A DNA stretch of 14,701 nt from an uncultured Collinsella sp. (GTDB lineage Bacteria; Actinomycetota; Coriobacteriia; Coriobacteriales; Coriobacteriaceae), in the NCBI GenBank assembly GCA_900550785.1, contig URTL01000035.1, positions 1 through 14,701 of the forward strand, in the 5' to 3' direction. Below the pieces are notes generated by a model. The model had not been told where the DNA came from and made no database searches. It was given only the letters and a program-made list of their open reading frames with translations. Positions within the stretch are counted from its first letter, which is position 1; each line of letters starts with the position of its first letter. This document shows, piece by piece, positions 1 through 6,793 of the stretch. Made by a program: the position numbers and the translations under genes.

Positions 1-1154
1 CCGCCGCTCCCGCCGAGACCGTTAAGGTTGAGGGCTTGGACGAGCAGTTTGCTGGCGTGGCAGACGCGTTCGACGCCGCCATGGACGCCATGGCCGAGCG
101 CTTCCCCGAGCGCCGCGCCTCCGCGCCCGGCGATGCCGCCGACCGCGCCCGCATCACGCCCGAGACCGAGCTCGACGTGCCCGCCACCTCCGTCTACCAG
201 GCCGGTGCCATTAAGCTGGAGGAGGAGCTCTCCCCCGCTGAGGCCTTCGAGACTGGCATGGGCGAGGCTGCCTACACCTACCTGGCCGACCACGCCACCA
301 AGCGCGTCGTCATCGATGTGCCCGCATACAAGCACGCCACGGTTACCGTGCGTGTGAGCGGTGTCGATGCCGCCGCGGCCATCGCCGCCATCGACGTCGT
401 CGTCCGTCCCCAGTCGACGCTCGACCTGCAGATCGCCCTGGACTCCCCCGTTGCCGGCGAGGGCGTCGTGGGATCCGTGCTGCGCGTGTGCGCCCACGAG
501 TACGCCACCGTCAACGTGGCCTGCACGCAGACGCTCGACGATAGCTGGATCGCACTCGACGACACCGGCCTGTTCCTGGACGAGGGCGCGCGCGTCAACG
601 TGCAACACACCGTCCTGGGTGCCGGCGCCAGCGCCACCGGCCTTGCCGGCGACCTGCTGGGCGATACCGCCAAGGTCACCATCGATACTGACTACCTTGG
701 CGCCCGCGAGCAGGTGCGCGACTTTAACTACGAGCTGCGCCACCGCGGTCGCAAGACCGAGTGCGAGATCGACGCCAACGGCGTGCTGACCGGCACGTCC
801 AAGAAGGTCTACCGTGGCACCATCGACCTCGTGCACGGCTGCAAGGGTGCAACCGGCACCGAGCGCGAGACGGTGCTTTTGGCCAACAAGGGCGTCGACA
901 ACAAGACCGTTCCCGTCATTCTCTGCGACGAGGACGACGTCGCCGGCAACCACGGCGCCACCATCGGTCACGTCCGCGACGAGCAGCTGTTCTACCTCGC
1001 CTGCCGCGGCCTCGACCAAAACGCCGCCGAGGACCTGTTCATCCGCGCCAAGCTGGAGGACGCCGCGCTTTCCGCCACCGACGAGCGCACCCGCGCAGCC
1101 GTCGTCCGCCTGGGCAACAACCTGATCGACAACTTTGAAGAGGAGCTCGCATGA
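1..1154 (+). CDS. sufD: SufD, Fe-S cluster assembly scaffold subunit (5' truncated by window edge)
   Basis: This is a subunit of the cytoplasmic SufBCD scaffold that builds Fe-S clusters on sulfur delivered by SufS/SufU. The frame is open from base 3 to the stop at 1152-1154, so the start lies upstream of the window; the TTG at 36 is just an internal Leu codon. The visible 383 residues include the SufB/SufD beta-helix core and the family's C-terminal signature, with HGAT (His codon at 951-953) followed by LFYLACRGL. That His corresponds to the SufD histidine at the SufB-SufD interface. The cysteine that marks SufB in this region is not evident, which favours SufD. The stop overlaps the sufS start by 4 bases (ATGA), indicating translational coupling. 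sufC and sufB probably lie just upstream. Confidence is high for the SufB/D family and good for SufD specifically. Confidence 0.92.
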   Translation, partial: AAPAETVKVEGLDEQFAGVADAFDAAMDAMAERFPERRASAPGDAADRARITPETELDVPATSVYQAGAIKLEEELSPAEAFETGMGEAAYTYLADHATKRVVIDVPAYKHATVTVRVSGVDAAAAIAAIDVVVRPQSTLDLQIALDSPVAGEGVVGSVLRVCAHEYATVNVACTQTLDDSWIALDDTGLFLDEGARVNVQHTVLGAGASATGLAGDLLGDTAKVTIDTDYLGAREQVRDFNYELRHRGRKTECEIDANGVLTGTSKKVYRGTIDLVHGCKGATGTERETVLLANKGVDNKTVPVILCDEDDVAGNHGATIGHVRDEQLFYLACRGLDQNAAEDLFIRAKLEDAALSATDERTRAAVVRLGNNLIDNFEEELA

Positions 1155-2476
1155 TCGACACCGAGCACGTTAAATGCGATACCTGCACTGCCCCCGAGCC
1201 CATGGAGCTCGACGCCAGCGACGAGGCTTCGCGCGGCTGGCCCACCGTAGACATCGAGACCAACCCCTACAAGGCGCAGTTCCCGCTCTTCCAGCAGCAC
1301 CCCGAGATCGCCTTCCTCGATAGCGCCGCCACCGCGCAGCGCCCTGCCTGTGTGCTCGACGCCGAGCGCGACTTCTATCAGCGCATGAACGCCAACCCCC
1401 TGCGTGGCCTGTACTCGCTGTCCGTCGAGGCAACCGACGCCATCGCGAAGGTCCGCCAGCAGATCGCCGACCTCATCGGCGCCTCACAGGCCAACGAGGT
1501 CGTCTTCACCCGCAACACGAGCGAGTCGCTCAACCTGGTCGCCAAGAGCTTTGCGCCCACAGTGCTCGAACCGGGCGACGAGGTCGTCATCACCATCATG
1601 GAACACCACTCCAACCTGATTCCGTGGCAGCAGGTCTGCCGCGAGACCGGCGCCAAGCTCGTCTACCTCTACCCAACCAAGACCGGCCAGCTCACCACCG
1701 AGGAGGTTCTTGCCAAGGTGGGTCCCAAGACCAAGATCCTGGCCGTGGGACAGGTCTCCAACGTGTTGGGCGTCGAGAACCCAGTCAAGAACCTCGGCAA
1801 GCTCGTGCACAAGTACGGCGGCTCCCTGGTCGTCGACGGTGCGCAGTCGCTGCCGCACATGCCGGTCGATGTGGCCGACCTGGGCGCCGACTTCTTTGCC
1901 TTTAGCGCGCACAAGGCCATGGGCCCCATGGGCATCGGCGTGCTGTGGGGCAAGATGGACCTGTTCAACGCCATGCCGCCCATGCTCACCGGCGGCGAGA
2001 TGATCGACTCTGTTACCGAGCAGGACGCCGTCTGGGCGCCCGTCCCCGAGAAGTTCGAGGCCGGCACACAGGACGCCGCGGGCATCTACGCCACGGGCGC
2101 GGCACTCGACTACCTGGTCAACACGGTGGGTTACGAGAACATCCAGGCCCGCGAGCAGGCACTCGTCCACTATCTGATGGGCGAACTCATGCAGCTCGAC
2201 TTTGTCCAAATCATCGGCTCCATCTATTGGGACAACCACCACGGCGTTGTGAGCTTTAACGTCAAGGGCATCCACCCGCACGACGTCGCGAGCATCATGG
2301 ACATGGACGGCGTCTGCATCCGCGCCGGTCACCACTGCGCGCAGCCGCTGCTTACCTGGCTGGGTGTCGAAAACCTTGCTTGTTGCCGCGCCAGCGTGGC
2401 CTTCTACAACGACAAGGCCGACATCGACAAGTTCATCGCCGGCCTGCATCACGTTTGGAGCACGTTCAATGGGTAA
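1151..2476 (+). CDS. sufS: SufS cysteine desulfurase (PLP-dependent, group II)
   Basis: SufS removes sulfur from L-cysteine, giving alanine and an enzyme-bound persulfide that is passed to SufU for Fe-S assembly. The protein has 441 residues. Visible landmarks are EHHSN at 151-155, the PLP-contacting VVDGAQ with Asp229, the PLP lysine Lys255 in FSAHKAMGP, the catalytic Cys396 in RAGHHCAQP, and Arg413 in CRASVAFYN. RAGHHCAQP with a short loop is the group II (SufS) form rather than IscS. The ATG at 1151 has a good Shine-Dalgarno (AGAGGAG) 7 bases upstream and overlaps the sufD stop. The next Met (residue 18) has no ribosome site, so the first start is preferred. This leaves an N-terminal extension of about 35 residues with a CDTC motif (Cys9, Cys12) before the usual start of the fold near NPYKAQFPLF. 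The 3' end overlaps sufU by 8 bases. Confidence 0.97.
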   Translation: MIDTEHVKCDTCTAPEPMELDASDEASRGWPTVDIETNPYKAQFPLFQQHPEIAFLDSAATAQRPACVLDAERDFYQRMNANPLRGLYSLSVEATDAIAKVRQQIADLIGASQANEVVFTRNTSESLNLVAKSFAPTVLEPGDEVVITIMEHHSNLIPWQQVCRETGAKLVYLYPTKTGQLTTEEVLAKVGPKTKILAVGQVSNVLGVENPVKNLGKLVHKYGGSLVVDGAQSLPHMPVDVADLGADFFAFSAHKAMGPMGIGVLWGKMDLFNAMPPMLTGGEMIDSVTEQDAVWAPVPEKFEAGTQDAAGIYATGAALDYLVNTVGYENIQAREQALVHYLMGELMQLDFVQIIGSIYWDNHHGVVSFNVKGIHPHDVASIMDMDGVCIRAGHHCAQPLLTWLGVENLACCRASVAFYNDKADIDKFIAGLHHVWSTFNG

Positions 2477-2903
2477 TCTGTACACCTCCACCACATTTAT
2501 GGAGCACAACTCGCACCCCGACTATAAGTACGAGATGGATGCTCCCACGCACGAGCACGACGGCATCAACCCCAGCTGCGGCGACGAGCTCACCCTGCAG
2601 CTGCGCGTCGAGAACGGCGTGATCGAGGAGGCCTCCTTTACCGGCCACGGCTGCGCCATCAGTCAGGCCAGTGCCGACATCATGGCCGACCTCATCACCG
2701 GCGAGACCGTCGAGGAAGCTCACCGCCTGGCAGAGCTCTTCCTCGCCATGATCCGCGGCGAGCAGCTCTCCGAGGAGGACCTGGAAGACCTGGACGAAGC
2801 CGCCCAGCTCCAGGACATCTCGCACATGCCCGCCCGCGTCAAGTGCGCCGAGCTCGCCTGGCGCACCCTCGACGGCATGCTCGAGGGGCAAACAAACCAG
2901 TAG
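2469..2903 (+). CDS. sufU: SufU, zinc-dependent sulfur acceptor for SufS
   Basis: The 144-residue protein of the NifU/IscU-fold SufU family accepts persulfide sulfur from SufS and delivers it to the SUF scaffold. Three conserved cysteines sit in the SufU-type motifs: Cys37 in NPSCGD (with Asp39), Cys62 in GHGCAISQASAD, and Cys126 in RVKCAELAW. Together with Asp39 these form the zinc/transfer site known from Bacillus SufU. The insert between Cys62 and Cys126, rich in Glu and Asp, is the SufU-specific stretch absent from IscU. The ATG at 2469 lies inside the sufS 3' end (8-base overlap) with GGAG about 10 bases upstream. An earlier in-frame Met at 2364 lies deep inside sufS and is not credible. 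The gene is the last of the suf operon and is followed by a terminator. Confidence 0.95.
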   Translation: MGNLYTSTTFMEHNSHPDYKYEMDAPTHEHDGINPSCGDELTLQLRVENGVIEEASFTGHGCAISQASADIMADLITGETVEEAHRLAELFLAMIRGEQLSEEDLEDLDEAAQLQDISHMPARVKCAELAWRTLDGMLEGQTNQ

Positions 2904-2935
2904 TTTATGCCCCGAATCCAAGGTTTTTGATTGCC

Positions 2936-2965
2936 GAGCCGCCCGATACGGGCGGCTCTGTTTTT
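2936..2965 (+). terminator. Rho-independent terminator of the suf operon
   Basis: A 10-bp GC-rich stem (2936-2945 with 2949-2958) closes an ATA loop and is followed by a TG and five T residues. It starts 33 bases after the sufU stop, so it should end the sufDSU transcript. Confidence 0.9.
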
Positions 2966-3068
2966 ACCTAATGAGCGCGAACGCACAAAGTCCGCGCGTC
3001 CGGCGCCCCGTCTGACATTTGCCACACAGCCAGACGCGAGCACGGGCGTTTTCCACAGCACCAAAGGC

Positions 3069-3149
3069 CTGCGGCAGGGCCCCGGGCCCGCCAAGCAATG
3101 CGCCAAGCCCCGTTCTGCGAAGCTCCGACTCGCTTCGCGCCTGCCGCAG
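3069..3149. repeat. Nested inverted repeat, REP-like stem structure
   Basis: CTGCGGCAGG at 3069-3078 is exactly complementary to CCTGCCGCAG at 3140-3149. Inside it, GCGAAGC (3118-3124) pairs with GCTTCGC (3132-3138), and a near-palindromic GGGCCCCGGGCCC lies at 3077-3089. A folded transcript would be a branched GC-rich structure. There is no T-tract after it, so it is not a terminator. Confidence 0.5.
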
Positions 3150-3170
3150 ACGGGTCCCATAGGGAGCGGC

Positions 3171-3404
3171 GTGCATTTTTGCGAGTATTCAGCACGCCAA
3201 GCTGTGTGTATACGCATCGAAAGCGTTAATCAACGTCTTTAGGCGCATATATATTGTGTTTTAGAACAAGCATCGCGGTCTGACGGGACGCAGGCACGTG
3301 CTTCGGGGGCGCAACGGCGGGAATCAATAGCTTCGGGACCCGTATGTTGCAAGATTGCGGCGGTGCCGACAGCAACACGATGCTGAAAACTCCGTTTTTT
3401 GCAC
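3171..3404. repeat. Possible miniature element bounded by about 26-bp imperfect inverted repeats
   Basis: The plus strand from 3171 begins GTGCA, then a T-run, then GAGTATTCAGCA at 3183-3194. The minus strand read from 3404 begins GTGCA, then an A-run, then GAGTTTTCAGCA at 3392-3381. The 12-base cores match at 11 positions and the ends share GTGCA, so they look like terminal inverted repeats around 234 bases. The interior has no supported gene. No target-site duplication is obvious. MITE or REP-pair identity is inferred. Confidence 0.4.
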
Positions 3405-3563
3405 GGCGCAGACGGGGGTATGCACGGGCAAACCCGGACCGAGCCGTTATTTTATGCAAGATGACGATTGTTCTATGCATATTAAGAAGTGCAGTTACCG
3501 TACCAAGCTTTTGAACGCTGGTTGCGGCGTATGGACGACCCCAGCTGCGATGAACAGGCGACC

Positions 3564-4376
3564 TTACATCACGTTTCCGCCAGCCCGCATCGCCGTTCGC
3601 GCGCGGGCGCGCACGATACGAGAGACGGTACTTTTGCTAATCCCGGTATACCGCTCAATCTGGCGCACCGTAAAGCCGGCATTGCTCAATCCAACAATAA
3701 CGGTATCGCGCTGCGCCGGCGGTGCAGTTTTAACCACATTGAGCGGAACCCCGAGGCTCTTCGCCATCTTGTCGGCAAAGGCGTGGCGTTCCCACTCTGT
3801 CTCTTTCATATCGCACAGCGCCGGCTCGCTACCGTCCGGCGTCGAAAGCGAATAGGCAATAAAGCCCTCGGCAGAACCAAAAAGTTCAAGCACGCAAGAA
3901 GGATCAGAAAATCCCCTCGCGGCATCGGCCGCATCACAGTCGTAAGAGCGCAGATGTTCCGCAAAGCTGCTCCAGGGATAACGCTCGATTAGGCTAACGC
4001 CCACCTCCTGCGGATCGGCGTGTACGGAGCGAATAGCCTCCATCACCTGCCAATCGGTATCGAGCGAACGCCGGTCAAAACGGTTCTGGAACAGATGGCC
4101 CGTGCGCCCCGTGCGTTTATTGAACCGCCGCGCGTACGTCAAAAGCAGCCGGTGCATCGCCGTGCTCATCGCGTCCTCGTAATCTGCAAGCACCAGACGC
4201 ACGTGATTGCCCATAAGACACCAGGCGATAACCGTCACGCCCGCCTTGCGGCAGCACTCACGCATCAGCTCCAAAAACTCCCACCGGTCGTCATCACCCT
4301 CAAAGATGAGCTGCTTGCCCGTACCGCGGGCACAGACATGGTAAAAGCCGGTAACCGTTCTCCAAACGCGCTGCAT
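3564..4376 (-). CDS. Y1/REP-associated transposase-like protein with C-terminal HTH, probably catalytically inactive
   Basis: The 270-residue protein resembles the Y1 transposase (IS200-like/RAYT) family. It has the N-terminal VTGFYHVCARGTGKQLIF strand region, the core CLMGNHVRLVL (residues 53-63), GRTGHLFQNRF (90-100), and the last helix with IRSVHADPQEVGV (115-127) followed by YPWSSF. The family's metal-binding His-hydrophobic-His should read NHVHL; here the second His is Arg60 (codon 4197-4199). The catalytic Tyr expected in the R-Y-[IV]-H-x-[ND]-P motif is Ser117. Residues 226-257 look like a helix-turn-helix (VRQIERYTGISKSTVSRIVR). The ATG at 4376 is chosen because GAAGGGAG lies 6 bases upstream; the frame is open to 4589 but that part is not family-like. 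Family knowledge plus the two substitutions suggest a decayed or domesticated DNA-binding protein. The frame itself is intact. Confidence 0.8.
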   Translation of the reverse strand: MQRVWRTVTGFYHVCARGTGKQLIFEGDDDRWEFLELMRECCRKAGVTVIAWCLMGNHVRLVLADYEDAMSTAMHRLLLTYARRFNKRTGRTGHLFQNRFDRRSLDTDWQVMEAIRSVHADPQEVGVSLIERYPWSSFAEHLRSYDCDAADAARGFSDPSCVLELFGSAEGFIAYSLSTPDGSEPALCDMKETEWERHAFADKMAKSLGVPLNVVKTAPPAQRDTVIVGLSNAGFTVRQIERYTGISKSTVSRIVRARARTAMRAGGNVM

Positions 4377-4680
4377 GGCGCTCCCTTCGCCGGGATCTGC
4401 TTGCCATCCAATACAGCACGATTGAAGCGTGCCATCAAAACATTCACGCAAAACAATACACTCGCGCGGCCAAAGGCAGTAATCAGGCGGCGAACGGCAT
4501 CGTTGCAACAGGTCAACCCCCGCAATGCTTACAAGAGCTGACCAATAGCTTGCCCAAGACGGACCCCCTCTACGGAAGTTCACGACCACAGAACATAGAG
4601 TTAAACCGTTTCAATTAAAACTTCCGGACTTCTCGCTACGAAAACTGAGCCGTTCGCCGAATATTCCGTGCATTTCGCGG
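4377..4680. other. Intergenic region between divergent genes, no gene seen
   Basis: About 300 bases separate the minus-strand transposase-like start from the upstream leader of the plus-strand scaffold gene. The overlapping frames here lack ribosome sites and family resemblance. AT content rises at 4600-4680, as expected of a promoter region, but no convincing -35/-10 pair could be assigned. Confidence 0.5.
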
Positions 4681-4779
4681 TATTATAGGGGCTGCATGTC
4701 ATGTCCCTTTCGAAGGGTCGCCCGGCAATCGCCAGCCACGGCCCCCAGACGGGACGCCAACACGATAGAGAGGAGAGGC
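4681..4779 (+). promoter_or_regulatory. Putative -10 element and structured 5' leader of the NifU-like gene
   Basis: TATTAT at 4681-4686 is a plausible -10 box, with no good -35 at 17 bases. If transcription starts just after it, the leader is about 85 bases and can fold. CCCTT/AAGGG form a hairpin around TCG (4705-4717), while GTCCC (4703-4707) could instead pair with GGGAC (4751-4755), so two mutually exclusive folds are possible. The ribosome site AGAGGAGAGG lies at 4768-4777. Riboswitch-like regulation is only a hypothesis. Confidence 0.3.
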
Positions 4780-5514
4780 ATGCAGTACTCACAGGAAGTG
4801 GAGAACATGTGCCCCGTTGCCAAGGGTGCATACCACGGCCCCGCACCCATCCCCGAGGAGGGCAAGTGGGTCCAGGCTAAGGAGATTTCCGACATCTCCG
4901 GTCTTACGCACGGTGTGGGTTGGTGCGCACCTCAGCAGGGCGCCTGCAAGCTCACGCTGAACGTCAAGGACGGCATCATCGAGGAGGCCCTCGTTGAGAC
5001 CATCGGCTGCTCGGGCATGACCCACTCTGCCGCCATGGCTTCCGAGATCCTTCCCGGTAAGACCATCCTCGAGGCCCTCAACACCGACCTCGTCTGCGAC
5101 GCCATCAACGTTGCTATGCGCGAGATCTTCCTGCAGATCGTTTACGGCCGCAGCCAGACCGCGTTCTCCGAGGGCGGCCTGCCCGTGGGCGCCTCCCTCG
5201 ACGACCTCGGCAAGGGCCTTCGCTCTCAGGTCGGCACCATGTTCGGCACCAAGGCCAAGGGCGCTCGTTACCTCGAGCTCGCTCAGGGCTACGTCACCCG
5301 CATGGCTCTCAACGACAAGAACGAGATCATCGCATTCGAGTTCCTGAACCTCGGCAAGTTCACCGACGCCGTCAAGGCCGGCAAGACCCCCGAGGAGGCC
5401 ATCGCTGGCGCTATGGGCCACTATGGTCAGTGGGAGAACGCTGCCAAGTACATCGACCCGCGCACCGACGAGGAGACTCACTCCGTCGCCAGCGTGTTCC
5501 CGGTTCACGAGTAG
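4780..5514 (+). CDS. NifU/IscU-like Fe-S scaffold protein (partner of GGGtGRT protein)
   Basis: The 244-residue cytoplasmic protein has an IscU/NifU-like N-terminal half. Cys49 in GVGWCAPQQG and Cys77 in TIGCSGMTHSAAMASE occupy the places of the first two ligand cysteines of SufU/IscU; Cys11, Cys56 and Cys106 are additional. The third canonical Cys of IscU/SufU is not present in its usual context. Instead the C-terminal half (about 120-244) is a family-specific domain with KFTDAVKAGKTPEEAIAGAMGH. Members are usually annotated as iron-sulfur cluster assembly scaffold proteins, but direct function is unproven. The ATG at 4780 follows AGAGGAGAGG; Met10 (4807) is an alternative with GGAAGTGGAG upstream. 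The next gene begins 18 bases after the stop, so the two form an operon. Codon use is strongly biased, suggesting high expression (inference). Confidence 0.85.
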   Translation: MQYSQEVENMCPVAKGAYHGPAPIPEEGKWVQAKEISDISGLTHGVGWCAPQQGACKLTLNVKDGIIEEALVETIGCSGMTHSAAMASEILPGKTILEALNTDLVCDAINVAMREIFLQIVYGRSQTAFSEGGLPVGASLDDLGKGLRSQVGTMFGTKAKGARYLELAQGYVTRMALNDKNEIIAFEFLNLGKFTDAVKAGKTPEEAIAGAMGHYGQWENAAKYIDPRTDEETHSVASVFPVHE

Positions 5515-5532
5515 AAAGGGAGGGAAATAACT

Positions 5533-6537
5533 ATGACTGTTACGTTCGAAGGTTACGAGCGCCGCGCTGACAAGATCAACAAGTGCCTCGCCGACAACGG
5601 CATCGCCTCCCTCGAGGAAGCTCTGCAGATCTGCACCGACAAGGGCTTCAACCCGCGTGAGATCGTCAACAACACCCAGTCCATCGCCTTCCAGAACGCC
5701 GAGTGGGCCTACACCCTCGGTTGCGCTCTCGCTGTCAAGCGTGGCGCCAAGTCCGCTTCTGAGGCTGCCGCCATCATCGGCGAGGGCATCCAGGCCTTCA
5801 CCGTTCCCGGCTCCGTCGCCGAGGACCGCAAGGTCGGTCTGGGCCACGGCAACCTGGGCGCTATGCTGCTCTCCGACGACACCGAGTGCTTCGCCTTCCT
5901 GGCCGGTCACGAGTCCTTCGCTGCCGCTGAGGGTGCTATCGGCCTGGCTCTGAACGCCAACAAGGCTCGCAAGAAGCCGCTGCGCGTCATCCTCAACGGT
6001 CTGGGCAAGGACGCTGCTCAGATCATCGCCCGCATCAACGGCTTCACCTACGTGAAGACCCAGTTCGACTACTTCACGGGCGAGCTCAAGGTCGTCGAGA
6101 CCATCCCCTACTCCGATGGTCCCCGCGCCGCCGTCAACTGCTACGGCGCCGACGACGTCCGCGAGGGCGTTGCCATCATGTGGCACGAGAACGTCGACAT
6201 CTCGATCACCGGTAACTCCACCAACCCCACGCGCTTCCAGCACCCCGTCGCTGGCACCTACAAGAAGGAGCGCCTCGAGGCTGGCAAGAAGTACTTCTCT
6301 GTCGCTTCTGGTGGCGGCACTGGCCGTACCCTGCACCCGGACAACATGGGCGCCGGCCCTGCCTCCTACGGCATGACCGACACCATGGGCCGTATGCACT
6401 CCGACGCCCAGTTCGCCGGTTCTTCCTCCGTGCCTGCGCACGTCGACATGATGGGTCTCATCGGCATGGGCAACAACCCCATGGTCGGTGCCACCGTCGC
6501 CTGCGCTGTCGCCGTCGAGGAGGCCCTCAAGGCCTAA
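5533..6537 (+). CDS. GGGtGRT-family protein, function unknown
   Basis: The 334-residue protein belongs to the family named after its invariant motif; GGGTGRT is visible at residues 260-266. Other striking stretches are GLGHGNLGAMLL (102-113), AGHESFAAAEGAIGLAL (124-140), FQHPVAGTYKKE (235-246) and a Gly/Met-rich end (MMGLIGMGNNPMVGATVA, 306-323). There are no signal peptide or membrane segments, so it is probably cytosolic. The motif could bind a nucleotide or phosphate, but that is a guess. The start is fixed by AGGGAGGG 9 bases before the ATG. It lies 18 bases downstream of the NifU-like scaffold gene and shares its terminator, so the two proteins probably act together in Fe-S cluster biology in anaerobes. 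No biochemical role can be assigned from the sequence. Confidence 0.9.
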   Translation: MTVTFEGYERRADKINKCLADNGIASLEEALQICTDKGFNPREIVNNTQSIAFQNAEWAYTLGCALAVKRGAKSASEAAAIIGEGIQAFTVPGSVAEDRKVGLGHGNLGAMLLSDDTECFAFLAGHESFAAAEGAIGLALNANKARKKPLRVILNGLGKDAAQIIARINGFTYVKTQFDYFTGELKVVETIPYSDGPRAAVNCYGADDVREGVAIMWHENVDISITGNSTNPTRFQHPVAGTYKKERLEAGKKYFSVASGGGTGRTLHPDNMGAGPASYGMTDTMGRMHSDAQFAGSSSVPAHVDMMGLIGMGNNPMVGATVACAVAVEEALKA

Positions 6538-6572
6538 TCGCGCTTGCGCGATGCTCATATAGTTGAGCTTTG

Positions 6573-6605
6573 GAGCCGCTATCCACCCGGGTAGCGGCTC
6601 TTTTT
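6573..6605 (+). terminator. Rho-independent terminator after the GGGtGRT gene
   Basis: A 9-bp stem, GAGCCGCTA (6573-6581) with TAGCGGCTC (6592-6600), is followed immediately by five T residues. It lies 36 bases after the stop codon and ends the NifU-like/GGGtGRT transcript. Confidence 0.92.
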
Positions 6606-6793
6606 GTTTGCGCTGTCGCAGGGTAGCTAATGCCGATATATCAGTTGGGGCGAAATACAAGATGTGATGAGATGGAGCGTCAGAGCGTCCATGACACCCA
6701 CCTGCCATATTTGCCCTTTACCGATTTGCCGGGTCTTTGCGGCCCCATTGCCGATCACCCGTGCGACAATGCGCCGGACGAGAAAGGAATCCG

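Larger units (their letters stand above)
2966..3563. other. Gene-poor 600-base region with structured repeats
   Basis: No reading frame here has both a ribosome site and recognisable protein sequence. The longest, an 84-codon minus-strand frame at 3226-3480, starts at an ATG with no Shine-Dalgarno and reads as low-information Arg/Pro/Ala-rich sequence. The region holds a nested palindrome (3069-3149) and a pair of inverted repeats (3171-3196 and 3379-3404). It lies just downstream of a REP-associated transposase-like gene, a typical place for REP or MITE-like elements. Confidence 0.6.

Noticed and set aside
3226..3480. An 84-codon minus-strand frame in the intergenic region
   Set aside because: No Shine-Dalgarno before its ATG and no recognised domain. 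It overlaps an inverted-repeat element, which better explains the sequence.
4703..4779. S-box (SAM-I) riboswitch upstream of the NifU-like gene
   Set aside because: CCCGGCAA and nearby bases resemble the core, but the P1 stem, the kink-turn AGAGAGG-type 5' strand and the expected spacing are missing.
4789..6708. A 639-codon open frame on the minus strand opposite the scaffold/GGGtGRT pair
   Set aside because: It is antisense to two recognisable genes, has low-complexity Val/Gly/Asp/Leu content and arises from strong third-position G/C bias. No ribosome site supports it.
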